From Eutreptiella sp. 'Long Island Sound 2002' (lineage: Eukaryota > Euglenozoa > Euglenophyceae > Eutreptiales > Eutreptiaceae), in the NCBI GenBank assembly GCA_964036045.1, contig OZ038382.1, forward strand, positions 153,524,961 through 153,588,960: 64,000 nt of DNA, in the 5' to 3' direction. Under the pieces are notes generated by a model. It saw only the letters and a list, made by a program, of their open reading frames with translations. It did not search any database and was not told the DNA's origin. Each line of letters starts with the position of its first letter. Position 1 is the first letter of the stretch. Positions 39,101 to 53,200 of the stretch are shown in pieces. The position numbers were made by a program, and so were the translations under genes.

Positions 39101-41273
39101 AACACGTTTACGATGATTGTTTCTGCTAGTTTGCATGTTTTGGTGACTGAAAAAGTCCAACAAGCCAGTACGATCACTTTGGCGCCCAGGTGCTCCCACG
39201 CATCGGACTCTCCCGGACCAGCTATGATGGAATTTCTCTCCAATCCCTTTATTCCTTGCAACTTGCGCCCAGAATATCTCAATACTGGTGGCGTTTACCC
39301 CCCTATACGACGTGCTCAATGCGATCGGAGGGGGGCCCCCTTGGGCAAGCGGCGAAGCCCCGTCCCAAGGGGTGCGGCCCTTTGCCGTTGCCCAGGGGGC
39401 AAGCCACCCTGCAATTTTGGGCGGTTGGTGGGGCCATGTTGTCCCTAACCCCCAAAAATCATATTTGAGGTTGGTTTGGCACCAATACGTGGTCGGTGGT
39501 GGGTGTGGGTGCACCCCTGTGCCGAGAAAAAAAAACGGAGAAAACGGCAAAACAAAGTTTCCAACCCTCTTGGACCGAATTTTTGCAAGGCCCATATCTC
39601 CAAACTGGTATGCGCACCCCCGTTTTTTTTGCTTTCATTGCGAAGTCCACATCAAATAGTACCCAAAAAGACGAAAAAATATTTCGCATTTTTTGGACCC
39701 CCCCCCGAAAAAAATTTTTTTTCCGGCCATGCCATCATCGAAATCACCCAAACTCAGGAGTTTTCTGTATTCATCTCAGAAATGATGCTAAACGGCCCAA
39801 AAAACGGGCTCACATATACTCAAAACGACCGTGAGAAGTGGCGTAACACGTTTACGATGAATGTTTCTGCTAGTTTGCATGTTTTGGTGACTGAAAAAGT
39901 CCAACAAGCCAGTACGATCACTTTGGCGCCCAGGTGCTCCCACGCATCGGACTCTCCCGGACCAGCTATGATGGAATTTCTCTCCAATCACTTTATTCCT
40001 TGCAACTTGCGCCCAGAATATCTCAATACTGGTGGCGTTTACCCCCCTATACGACGTGCTCAATGCGATCGGAGGGGGGCCCCCTTGGGCAAGCGGCGAA
40101 GCCCCGTCCCAAGGGGTGCGCCCCTTTGCCGTTGCCCAGGGGGCAAGCCACCCTGCAATTTTGGGCGGTTGGTGGGGCCATGTTGTCCCTAACCCCCAAA
40201 AATCATATTTGAGGTTGGTTTGGCACCAATATGTGGTCGGTGGTGGGTGTGGGTGCACCCCTGTGCCGAGAAAAAAAAACGGAGAAAACGGCAAAACAAA
40301 GTTTCCAACCCTCTTGGACCGAATTTTTGCAAGGCCCATATCTCCAAACTGGTATGCGCACCCCCGTTTTTTTTGCTTTCATTGCGAAGTCCACATCAAA
40401 TAGTACCCGAAAAGACGCAAAAAATATTTCGCATTTTTTGGACCCCCCCCCGAAAATTTTTTTTTTCCGGCCATGCCATCATCGAAATCACCCAAACTCA
40501 GGAGTTTTCCGTATTCATCTCATAACTGATGCTAAACGGCCCAAAAAACGGGCTCACATATACTCAAAACGATCGTGAGAAGTGGCGTAACACGTTTACG
40601 ATGATTGTTTCTGCTAGTTTGCATGTTTTGGTGACTGAAAAAGTCCAACAAGCCAGTACGATCACTTTGGCGCCCAGGTGCTCCCACGCATCGGACTCTC
40701 CCGGACCAGCTATGATGGAATTTCTCTCCAATCCCTTTATTCCTTGCAACTTGCGCCCAGAATATCTCAATACTGGTGGCATTTACCCCCCTATACGACG
40801 TGCTCAATGCGATCGGAGGGGGGCCCCCTTGGGCAAGCGGCGAAGCCCCGTCCCAAGGGGTGCGCCCCTTTGCCGTTGCCCAGGGGGCAAGCCACCCTGC
40901 AATTTTGGGCGGTTGGTGGGGCCATGTTGTCCCTAACCCCCAAAAATCATATTTGAGGTTGGTTTGGCACCAATACGTGGTCGGTGGTGGGTGTGGGTGC
41001 ACCCCTGTGCCGAGAAAAAAAAACGGAGAAAACGGCAAAACAAAGTTTCCAACCCTCTTGGACCGAATTTTTGCAAGGCCCATATCTCCAAACTGGTATG
41101 CGCACCCCCGTTTTTTTTGCTTTCATTGCGAAGTCCACATCAAATAGTACCCAAAAAGACGAAAAAAAAATTTCGCATTTTTTGGACCCCCCCCCGAAAA
41201 AATTTTTTTTTCCGGCCATGCCATCATCGAAATCACCCAAACTCAGGAGTTTTCTGTATTCATCTCAGAAATG
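27154..41273 (+). repeat. Satellite zone with 742-745-bp monomers (agacg type)
   Basis: Nineteen monomers. Typical bases are ccaatcc for ccgatcc, and in most copies ctatgatgg, gatcggagg and aaaaagacg, the last of which breaks one arm of the A/T-rich inverted repeat. From 32355 to 39041 nearly all steps are exactly 743 bp and copies look almost identical, which points to recent local amplification. No gene is present. Confidence 0.93.
36069..39040 (+). repeat. Dimeric higher-order repeat (period 1,486 bp)
   Basis: The variant gtgtgcccc (in place of gtgcgcccc) occurs in the monomers with markers 36812 and 38298 but not in those at 36069, 37555 and 39041. So two-monomer units of 1,486 bp have been copied. 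Confidence 0.65.
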
Positions 41274-44200
41274 ATGCTAAACGGCCCAAAAAACGGGCTC
41301 GCATATACTCAAAACGATCGTGAGAAGTGGCGTAACACGTTTACGATGATTGTTTCTGCTAGTTCGCATGTTTTGGTGACTGAAAAAGTCCAACAAGCCA
41401 GTACGATCACTTTGGCGCCCAGGTGCTCCCACGCATCGGACTCTCCCGGACCAGCTATGGTGGAATTTCTCTCCAATCCCTTTATTCCTTGCAACTTGCG
41501 CCCAGAATATCTCAATACTGGTGGCATTTACCCCCCTATACGACGTGCTCAGTGCGACCGGAGGGGGGCCCCCTTGGGCAAGCGGTGAAGCCCCGTCCCA
41601 AGGGGTGCGCCCCTTTGCCGTTGCCCAGGGGGCAAGCCACCCTGCAATTTTGGGCGGTTGGTGGGGCCATGTTGTCCCTAACCCCCAAAAATCATATTTG
41701 AGGTTGGTTTGGCACCAATACGTGGTCGGTGGTGGGTGTGGGTGCACCCCTGTGCCGAGAAAAAAAAACGGAGAAAACGGCAAAACAAAGTTTCCAACCC
41801 TCTTGGACCGAATTTTTGCAAGGCCCATATCTCCAAACTGGTATGCGCACCCCCGTTTTTTTTGCTTTCATTGCGAAGTCCACATCAAATAGTACCCAAA
41901 AAGACGAAAAAAAATTTCGCATTTTTTGGACCCCCCCCCCTGGAAAAAAAATTTTTTCCGGCCATGCCATGATCAAAATCACCCAAACTCAGGAGTTTTC
42001 TGTATTCATCTCAGAAATGATGCTAAACGGCCCAAAAAACGGGCTCACATATACTCAAAACGATCGTGAGAAGTGGCGTAACACGTTTACGATGATTGTT
42101 TCTGCTAGTTTGCATGTTTTGGTGACTGAAAAAGTCCAACAAGCCAGTACGATCACTTTGGCGCCCAGGTGCTCCCACGCATCGGACTCTCCCGGACCAG
42201 CTATGGTGGAATTTCTCTCCAATCCCTTTATTCCTTGCAACTTGCGCCCCAAATATCTCAATACTGGTGGCGTTTACCCCCCTATACGACGTGCTCAATG
42301 CGACCGGAGGGGGGCCCCCTTGGGCAAGCGGCGAAGCCCCGTCCCAAGGGGTGCGGCCCTTTGCCGTTGCCCAGGGGGCAAGCCACCCTGCAATTTTGGG
42401 CGGTTGGTGGGGCCATGTTGTCCCTAACCCCCAAAAATCATATTTGAGGTTGGTTTGGCACCAATACGTGGTCTGTGGTGGGTGTGGGTGCACCCCTGTG
42501 CCGAGAAGAAAAAAAGGAGAAAACGGCAAAACAAAGTTTCCAACCCTCTTGGACCGAATTTCTGCAAGGCCCATATCTCCAAACTGGTATGCGCACCCCC
42601 GTTTTTTTTGCTTTCTTTGCGAAGTCCACATCAAATAGTACCCAAAAATGCGAAAAAAAAATTTCGCATTTTTTGGACCCCCCCCCCCGAAAAAATTTTT
42701 TTTCCGGCCATGCCATCATCAAAATCACCCAAACTCAGGAGTTTTCTGTATTCATCTCAGAGATGATGCTAAACGGCCCAAAAAACGGGCTCACATATAC
42801 TCAAAACGATCGTGAGAAGTGGCGTAACACGTTTACGATGATTGTTTCTGCTAGTTTGCATGTTTTGGTGACTGAAAAAGTCCAACAAGCCAGTACGATC
42901 ACTTTGGCGCCCAGGTGCTCCCACGCATCGGACTCTCCCGGACCAGCTATGGTGGAATTTCTCTCCAATCCCTTTATTCCTTGCAACTTGCGCCCCAAAT
43001 ATCTCAATACTGGTGGCGTTTACCCCCCTATACGACGTGCTCAATGCGACCGGAGGGGGGCCCCCTTGGGCAAGCGGCGAAGCCCCGTCCCAAGGGGTGC
43101 GCCCCTTTGCCGTTGCCCAGGGGGCAAGCCACCCTGCAATTTTGGGCGGTTGGTGGGGCCATGTTGTCCCTAACCCCCAAAAATCATATTTGAGGTTGGT
43201 TTGGCACCAATACGTGGTCTGTGGTGGGTGTGGGTGCACCCCTGTGCCGAGAAGAAAAAAAGGAGAAAACGGCAAAACAAAGTTTCCAACCCTCTTGGAC
43301 CGAATTTCTGCAAGGCCCATATCTCCAAACTGGTATGCGCACCCCCGTTTTTTTTGCTTTCTTTGCGAAGTCCACATCAAATAGTACCCAAAAATGCGAA
43401 AAAAAAATTTCGCATTTTTTGGACCCCCCCCCCCGAAAAAATTTTTTTTCCGGCCATGCCATCATCAAAATCACCCAAACTCAGGAGTTTTCTGTATTCA
43501 TCTCAGAGATGATGCTAAACGGCCCAAAAAACGGGCTCACATATACTCAAAACGATCGTGAGAAGTGGCGTAACACGTTTACGATGATTGTTTCTGCTAG
43601 TTTGCATGTTTTGGTGACTGAAAAAGTCCAACAAGCCAGTACGATCACTTTGGCGCCCAGGTGCTCCCACGCATCGGACTCTCCCGGACCAGCTATGGTG
43701 GAATTTCTCTCCAATCCCTTTATTCCTTGCAACTTGCGCCCCAAATATCTCAATACTGGTGGCGTTTACCCCCCTATACGACGTGCTCAATGCGACCGGA
43801 GGGGGGCCCCCTTGGGCAAGCGGCGAAGCCCCGTCCCAAGGGGTGCGCCCCTTTGCCGTTGCCCAGGGGGCAAGCCACCCTGCAATTTTGGGCGGTTGGT
43901 GGGGCCATGTTGTCCCTAACCCCCAAAAATCATATTTGAGGTTGGTTTGGCACCAATACGTGGTCTGTGGTGGGTGTGGGTGCACCCCTGTGCCGAGAAG
44001 AAAAAAAGGAGAAAACGGCAAAACAAAGTTTCCAACCCTCTTGGACCGAATTTCTGCAAGGCCCATATCTCCAAACTGGTATGCGCACCCCCGTTTTTTT
44101 TGCTTTCTTTGCGAAGTCCACATCAAATAGTACCCAAAAATGCGAAAAAAAAATTTCGCATTTTTTGGACCCCCCCCCCCGAAAAAATTTTTTTTCCGGC

Positions 44201-45748
44201 CATGCCATCATCAAAATCACCCAAACTCAGGAGTTTTCTGTATTCATCTCAGAGATGATGCTAAACGGCCCAAAAAACGGGCTCACATATACTCAAAACG
44301 ATCGTGAGAAGTGGCGTAACACGTTTACGATGATTGTTTCTGCTAGTTTGCATGTTTTGGTGACTGAAAAAGTCCAACAAGCCAGTACGATCACTTTGGC
44401 GCCCAGGTGCTCCCACGCATCGGACTCTCCCGGACCAGCTATGGTGGAATTTCTCTCCAATCCCTTTATTCCTTGCAACTTGCGCCCCAAATATCTCAAT
44501 ACTGGTGGCGTTTACCCCCCTATACGACGTGCTCAATGCGACCGGAGGGGGGCCCCCTTGGGCAAGCGGCGAAGCCCCGTCCCAAGGGGTGCGGCCCTTT
44601 GCCGTTGCCCAGGGGGCAAGCCACCCTGCATTTTTGGGCGGTTGGTGGGGCCATGTTGTCCCTAACCCCCAAAAATCATATTTGAGGTTGGTTTGGCACC
44701 AATACGTGGTCTGTGGTGGGTGTGGGTGCACCCCTGTGCCGAGAAGAAAAAAAGGAGAAAACGGCAAAACAAAGTTTCCAACCCTCTTGGACCGAATTTC
44801 TGCAAGGCCCATATCTCCAAACTGGTATGCGCACCCCCGTTTTTTTTGCTTTCTTTGCGAAGTCCACATCAAATAGTACCCAAAAATGCGAAAAAAAAAT
44901 TTCGCATTTTTTGGACCCCCCCCCCCGAAAAAATTTTTTTTCCGGCCATGCCATCATCAAAATCACCCAAACTCAGGAGTTTTCTGTATTCATCTCAGAG
45001 ATGATGCTAAACGGCCCAAAAAACGGGCTCACATATACTCAAAACGATCGTGAGAAGTGGCGTAACACGTTTACGATGATTGTTTCTGCTAGTTTGCATG
45101 TTTTGGTGACTGAAAAAGTCCAACAAGCCAGTACGATCACTTTGGCGCCCAGGTGCTCCCACGCATCGGACTCTCCCGGACCAGCTATGGTGGAATTTCT
45201 CTCCAATCCCTTTATTCCTTGCAACTTGCGCCCCAAATATCTCAATACTGGTGGCGTTTACCCCCCTATACGACGTGCTCAATGCGACCGGAGGGGGGCC
45301 CCCTTGGGCAAGCGGCGAAGCCCCGTCCCAAGGGGTGCGGCCCTTTGCCGTTGCCCAGGGGGCAAGCCACCCTGCATTTTTGGGCGGTTGGTGGGGCCAT
45401 GTTGTCCCTAACCCCCAAAAATCATATTTGAGGTTGGTTTGGCACCAATACGTGGTCTGTGGTGGGTGTGGGTGCACCCCTGTGCCGAGAAGAAAAAAAG
45501 GAGAAAACGGCGAAACAAAGTTTCCAACCCTCTTGGACCGAATTTCTGCAAGGCCCATATCTCCAAACTGGTATGCGCACCCCCGTTTTTTTTGCTTTCT
45601 TTGCGAAGTCCACATCAAATAGTACCCAAAAATGCGAAAAAAAAATTTCGCATTTTTTGGACCCCCCCCCCGAAAAAAATTTTTTTCCGGCCATGCCATC
45701 ATCAAAATCACCCAAACTCAGGAGTTTTCTGTATTCATCTCAGAAATG

Positions 45749-48700
45749 ATGCTAAACGGCCCAAAAAACGGGCTCACATATACTCAAAACGATCGTGAGA
45801 AGTGGCGTAACACGTTTACGATGATTGTTTCTGCTAGTTTGCATGTTTTGGTGACTGAAAAAGTCCAACAAGCCAGTACGATCACTTTGGCGCCCAGGTG
45901 CTCCCACGCATCGGACTCTCCCGGACCAGCTATGGTGGAATTTCTCTCCAATCCCTTTATTCCTTGCAACTTGCGCCCAGAATATCTCAATACTGGTGGC
46001 ATTTACCCCCCTATACGACGTGCTCAGTGCGACCGGAGGGGGGCCCCCTTGGGCAAGCGGTGAAGCCCCGTCCCAAGGGGTGCGCTCCTTTGCCGTTGCC
46101 CAGGGGGCAAGCCACCCTGCAATTTTGGGCGGTTGGTGGGGCCATGTTGTCCCTAACCCCCAAAAATCATATTTGAGGTTGGTTTGGCACCAATACGTGG
46201 TCGGTGGTGGGTGTGGGTGCACCCCTGTGCCGAGAAAAAAAAACGGAGAAAACGGCAAAACAAAGTTTCCAACCCTCTTGGACCGAATTTTTGCAAGGCC
46301 CATATCTCCAAACTGGTATGCGCACCCCCGTTTTTTTTGCTTTCATTGCGAAGTCCACATCAAATAGTACCCAAAAAGACGAAAAAAAATTTCGCATTTT
46401 TTGGACCCCCCCCCCTGGAAAAAAAATTTTTTCCGGCCATGCCATGATCGAAATCACCCAAACTCAGGAGTTTTCTGTATTCATCTCAGAAATGATGCTA
46501 AACGGCCCAAAAAACGGGCTCACATATACTCAAAACGATCGTGAGAAGTGGCGTAACACGTTTACGATGATTGTTTCTGCTAGTTTGCATGTTTTGGTGA
46601 CTGAAAAAGTCCAACAAGCCAGTACGATCACTTTGGCGCCCAGGTGCTCCCACGCATCGGACTCTCCCGGACCAGCTATGGTGGAATTTCTCTCCAATCC
46701 CTTTATTCCTTGCAACTTGCGCCCCAAATATCTCAATACTGGTGGCGTTTACCCCCCTATACGACGTGCTCAATGCGACCGGAGGGGGGCCCCCTTGGGC
46801 AAGCGGTGAAGCCCCGTCCCAAGGGGTGCGGCCCTTTGCCGTTGCCCAGGGGGCAAGCCACCCTGCAATTTTGGGCGGTTGGTGGGGCCATGTTGTCCCT
46901 AACCCCCAAAAATCATATTTGAGGTTGGTTTGGCACCAATACGTGGTCTGTGGTGGGTGTGGGTGCACCCCTGTGCCGAGAAGAAAAAAAGGAGAAAACG
47001 GCAAAACAAAGTTTCCAACCCTCTTGGACCGAATTTCTGCAAGGCCCATATCTCCAAACTGGTATGCGCACCCCCGTTTTTTTTGCTTTCTTTGCGAAGT
47101 CCACATCAAATAGTACCCAAAAATGCGAAAAAAAAATTTCGCATTTTTTGGACCCCCCCCCCCCGAAAAAAATTTTTTTCCGGCCATGCCATCATCAAAA
47201 TCACCCAAACTCAGGAGTTTTCTGTATTCATCTCAGAAATGATGCTAAACGGCCCAAAAAACGGGCTCACATATACTCAAAACGATCGTGAGAAGTGGCG
47301 TAACACGTTTACGATGATTGTTTCTGCTAGTTTGCATGTTTTGGTGACTGAAAAAGTCCAACAAGCCAGGACGATCACTTTGGCGCCCAGGTGCTCCCAC
47401 GCATCGGACTCTCCCGGACCAGCTATGGTGGAATTTCTCTCCAATCCCTTTATTCCTTGCAACTTGCGCCCCAAATATCTCAATACTGGTGGCGTTTACC
47501 CCCCTATACGACGTGCTCAATGCGACCGGAGGGGGGCCCCCTTGGGCAAGCGGCGAAGCCCCGTCCCAAGGGGTGCGGCCCTTTGCCGTTGCCCAGGGGG
47601 CAAGCCACCCTGCATTTTTGGGCGGTTGGTGGGGCCATGTTGTCCCTAACCCCCAAAAATCATATTTGAGGTTGGTTTGGCACCAATACGTGGTCTGTGG
47701 TGGGTGTGGGTGCACCCCTGTGCCGAGAAGAAAAAAAGGACAAAACGGCAAAACAAAGTTTCCAACCCTCTTGGACCGAATTTCTGCAAGGCCCATATCT
47801 CCAAACTGGTATGCGCACCCCCGTTTTTTTTGCTTTCTTTGCGAAGTCCACATCAAATAGTACCCAAAAATGCGAAAAAAAATTTCGCATTTTTTGGACC
47901 CCCCCCCCCGAAAAAAATTTTTTTCCGGCCATGCCATCATCAAAATCACCCAAACTCAGGAGTTTTCTGTATTCATCTCAGAAATGATGCTAAACGGCCC
48001 AAAAAACGGGCTCACATATACTCAAAACGATCGTGAGAAGTGGCGTAACACGTTTACGATGATTGTTTCTGCTAGTTTGCATGTTTTGGTGACTGAAAAA
48101 GTCCAACAAGCCAGTACGATCACTTTGGCGCCCAGGTGCTCCCACGCATCGGACTCTCCCGGACCAGCTATGGTGGAATTTCTCTCCAATCCCTTTATTC
48201 CTTGCAACTTGCGCCCAGAATATCTCAATACTGGTGGCATTTACCCCCCTATACGACGTGCTCAGTGCGACCGGAGGGGGGCCCCCTTGGGCAAGCGGTG
48301 AAGCCCCGTCCCAAGGGGTGCGCTCCTTTGCCGTTGCCCAGGGGGCAAGCCACCCTGCAATTTTGGGCGGTTGGTGGGGCCATGTTGTCCCTAACCCCCA
48401 AAAATCATATTTGAGGTTGGTTTGGCACCAATACGTGGTCGGTGGTGGGTGTGGGTGCACCCCTGTGCCGAGAAAAAAAAACGGAGAAAACGGCAAAACA
48501 AAGTTTCCAACCCTCTTGGACCGAGTTTTTGCAAGGCCCATATCTCCAAACTGGTATGCGCACCCCCGTTTTTTTTGCTTTCATTGCGAAGTCCACATCA
48601 AATAGTACCCAAAAAGACGAAAAAAAATTTCGCATTTTTTGGACCCCCCCCCCTGGAAAAAAATTTTTTTCCGGCCATGCCATCATCAAAATCACCCAAA

Positions 48701-50224
48701 CTCAGGAGTTTTCTGTATTCATCTCAGAAATGATGCTAAACGGCCCAAAAAACGGGCTCACATATACTCAAAACGATCGTGAGAAGTGGCGTAACACGTT
48801 TACGATGATTGTTTCTGCTAGTTTGCATGTTTTGGTGACTGAAAAAGTCCAACAAGCCAGTACGATCACTTTGGCGCCCAGGTGCTCCCACGCATCGGAC
48901 TCTCCCGGACCAGCTATGGTGGAATTTCTCTCCAATCCCTTTATTCCTTGCAACTTGCGCCCCAAATATCTCAATACTGGTGGCGTTTACCCCCCTATAC
49001 GACGTGCTCAATGCGACCGGAGGGGGGCCCCCTTGGGCAAGCGGCGAAGCCCCGTCCCAAGGGGTGCGGCCCTTTGCCGTTGCCCAGGGGGCAAGCCACC
49101 CTGCAATTTTGGGCGGTTGGTGGGGCCATGTTGTCCCTAACCCCCAAAAATCATATTTGAGGTTGGTTTGGCACCAATACGTGGTCTGTGGTGGGTGTGG
49201 GTGCACCCCTGTGCCGAGAAGAAAAAAAGGAGAAAACGGCAAAACAAAGTTTCCAACCCTCTTGGACCGAATTTCTGCAAGGCCCATATCTCCAAACTGG
49301 TATGCGCACCCCCGTTTTTTTTGCTTTCTTTGCGAAGTCCACATCAAATAGTACCCAAAAATGCGAAAAAAAAATTTCGCATTTTTTGGACCCCCCCCCC
49401 CCGAAAAAATTTTTTTTCCGGCCATGCCATCATCAAAATCACCCAAACTCAGGAGTTTTCTGTATTCATCTCAGAAATGATGCTAAACGGCCCAAAAAAC
49501 GGGCTCACATATACTCAAAACGATCGTGAGAAGTGGCGTAACACGTTTACGATGATTGTTTCTGCTAGTTTGCATGTTTTGGTGACTGAAAAAGTCCAAC
49601 AAGCCAGGACGATCACTTTGGCGCCCAGGTGCTCCCACGCATCGGACTCTCCCGGACCAGCTATGGTGGAATTTCTCTCCAATCCCTTTATTCCTTGCAA
49701 CTTGCGCCCCAAATATCTCAATACTGGTGGCGTTTACCCCCCTATACGACGTGCTCAATGCGACCGGAGGGGGGCCCCCTTGGGCAAGCGGCGAAGCCCC
49801 GTCCCAAGGGGTGCGGCCCTTTGCCGTTGCCCAGGGGGCAAGCCACCCTGCATTTTTGGGCGGTTGGTGGGGCCATGTTGTCCCTAACCCCCAAAAATCA
49901 TATTTGAGGTTGGTTTGGCACCAATACGTGGTCTGTGGTGGGTGTGGGTGCACCCCTGTGCCGAGAAGAAAAAAAGGAGAAAACGGCAAAACAAAGTTTC
50001 CAACCCTCTTGGACCGAATTTCTGCAAGGCCCATATCTCCAAACTGGTATGCGCACCCCCGTTTTTTTTGCTTTCTTTGCGAAGTCCACATCAAATAGTA
50101 CCCAAAAATGCGAAAAAAAATTTCGCATTTTTTGGACCCCCCCCCCCGAAAAAAATTTTTTTCCGGCCATGCCATCATCAAAATCACCCAAACTCAGGAG
50201 TTTTCTGTATTCATCTCAGAAATG
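45749..50224 (+). repeat. Trimeric higher-order repeat, two copies of 2,238 bp
   Basis: Type A monomers (cagtgcgaccgg, aagcggtgaag, gtgcgctcc) have markers at 45749, 47987 and 50225. Each of the first two is followed by a B monomer and then a C monomer with agccaggacg (47242, 49480). Both steps are exactly 2,238 bp. Confidence 0.8.
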
Positions 50225-53200
50225 ATGCTAAACGGCCCAAAAAACGGGCTCACATATACTCAAAACGATCGTGAGAAGTGGCGTAACACGTTTACGATGA
50301 TTGTTTCTGCTAGTTTGCATGTTTTGGTGACTGAAAAAGTCCAACAAGCCAGTACGATCACTTTGGCGCCCAGGTGCTCCCACGCATCGGACTCTCCCGG
50401 ACCAGCTATGGTGGAATTTCTCTCCAATCCCTTTATTCCTTGCAACTTGCGCCCAGAATATCTCAATACTGGTGGCATTTACCCCCCTATACGACGTGCT
50501 CAGTGCGACCGGAGGGGGGCCCCCTTGGGCAAGCGGTGAAGCCCCGTCCCAAGGGGTGCGCTCCTTTGCCGTTGCCCAGGGGGCAAGCCACCCTGCAATT
50601 TTGGGCGGTTGGTGGGGCCATGTTGTCCCTAACCCCCAAAAATCATATTTGAGGTTGGTTTGGCACCAATACGTGGTCGGTGGTGGGTGTGGGTGCACCC
50701 CTGTGCCGAGAAGAAAAAAACGGAGAAAACGGCAAAACAAAGTTTCCAACCCTCTTGGACCGAGTTTTTGCAAGGCCCATATCTCCAAACTGGTATGCGC
50801 ACCCCCGTTTTTTTTGCTTTCATTGCGAAGTCCACATCAAATAGTACCCAAAAAGACGAAAAAAAATTTCGCATTTTTTGGACCCCCCCCCCTGGAAAAA
50901 AATTTTTTTCCGGCCATGCCATCATCAAAATCACCCAAACTCAGGAGTTTTCTGTATTCATCTCAGAAATGATGCTAAACGGCCCAAAAAACGGGCTCAC
51001 ATATACTCAAAACGATCGTGAGAAGTGGCGTAACACGTTTACGATGATTGTTTCTGCTAGTTTGCATGTTTTGGTGACTGAAAAAGTCCAACAAGCCAGG
51101 ACGATCACTTTGGCGCCCAGGTGCTCCCACGCATCGGACTCTCCCGGACCAGCTATGGTGGAATTTCTCTCCAATCCCTTTATTCCTTGCAACTTGCGCC
51201 CCAAATATCTCAATACTGGTGGCGTTTACCCCCCTATACGACGTGCTCAATGCGACCGGAGGGGGGCCCCCTTGGGCAAGCGGCGAAGCCCCGTCCCAAG
51301 GGGTGCGGCCCTTTGCCGTTGCCCAGGGGGCAAGCCACCCTGCATTTTTGGGCGGTTGGTGGGGCCATGTTGTCCCTAACCCCCAAAAATCATATTTGAG
51401 GTTGGTTTGGCACCAATACGTGGTCTGTGGTGGGTGTGGGTGCACCCCTGTGCCGAGAAGAAAAAAAGGAGAAAACGGCAAAACAAAGTTTCCAACCCTC
51501 TTGGACCGAATTTCTGCAAGGCCCATATCTCCAAACTGGTATGCGCACCCCCGTTTTTTTTGCTTTCTTTGCGAAGTCCACATCAAATAGTACCCAAAAA
51601 TGCGAAAAAAAATTTCGCATTTTTTGGACCCCCCCCCCCGAAAAAAATTTTTTTCCGGCCATGCCATCATCAAAATCACCCAAACTCAGGAGTTTTCTGT
51701 ATTCATCTCAGAAATGATGCTAAACGGCCCAAAAAACGGGCTCACATATACTCAAAACGATCGTGAGAAGTGGCGTAACACGTTTACGATGATTGTTTCT
51801 GCTAGTTTGCATGTTTTGGTGACTGAAAAAGTCCAACAAGCCAGTACGATCACTTTGGCGCCCAGGTGCTCCCACGCATCGGACTCTCCCGGACCAGCTA
51901 TGGTGGAATTTCTCTCCAATCCCTTTATTCCTTGCAACTTGCGCCCAGAATATCTCAATACTGGTGGCATTTACCCCCCTATACGACGTGCTCAGTGCGA
52001 CCGGAGGGGGGCCCCCTTGGGCAAGCGGTGAAGCCCCGTCCCAAGGGGTGCGCTCCTTTGCCGTTGCCCAGGGGGCAAGCCACCCTGCAATTTTGGGCGG
52101 TTGGTGGGGCCATGTTGTCCCTAACCCCCAAAAATCATATTTGAGGTTGGTTTGGCACCAATACGTGGTCGGTGGTGGGTGTGGGTGCACCCCTGTGCCG
52201 AGAAGAAAAAAACGGAGAAAACGGCAAAACAAAGTTTCCAACCCTCTTGGACCGAGTTTTTGCAAGGCCCATATCTCCAAACTGGTATGCGCACCCCCGT
52301 TTTTTTTGCTTTCATTGCGAAGTCCACATCAAATAGTACCCAAAAAGACGAAAAAAAATTTCGCATTTTTTGGACCCCCCCCCCTGGAAAAAAATTTTTT
52401 TCCGGCCATGCCATCATCAAAATCACCCAAACTCAGGAGTTTTCTGTATTCATCTCAGAAATGATGCTAAACGGCCCAAAAAACGGGCTCACATATACTC
52501 AAACCGATCGTGAGAAGTGGCGTAACACGTTTACGATGATTGTTTCTGCTAGTTTGCATGTTTTGGTGACTGAAAAAGTCCAACAAGCCAGTACGATCAC
52601 TTTGGCGCCCAGGTGCTCCCACGCATCGGACTCTCCCGGACCAGCTATGGTGGAATTTCTCTCCAATCCCTTTATTCCTTGCAACTTGCGCCCCAAATAT
52701 CTCAATACTGGTGGCGTTTACCCCCCTATACGACGTGCTCAATGCGACCGGAGGGGGGCCCCCTTGGGCAAGCGGCGAAGCCCCGTCCCAAGGGGTGCGG
52801 CCCTTTGCCGTTGCCCAGGGGGCAAGCCACCCTGCATTTTTGGGCGGTTGGTGGGGCCATGTTGTCCCTAACCCCCAAAAATCATATTTGAGGTTGGTTT
52901 GGCACCAATACGTGGTCTGTGGTGGGTGTGGGTGCACCCCTGTGCCGAGAAGAAAAAAAGGAGAAAACGGCAAAACAAAGTTTCCAACCCTCTTGGACCG
53001 AATTTCTGCAAGGCCCATATCTCCAAACTGGTATGCGCACCCCCGTTTTTTTTGCTTTCTTTGCGAAGTCCACATCAAATAGTACCCAAAAATGCGAAAA
53101 AAAATTTCGCATTTTTTGGACCCCCCCCCCCGAAAAAAATTTTTTTCCGGCCATGCCATCATCAAAATCACCCAAACTCAGGAGTTTTCTGTATTCATCT

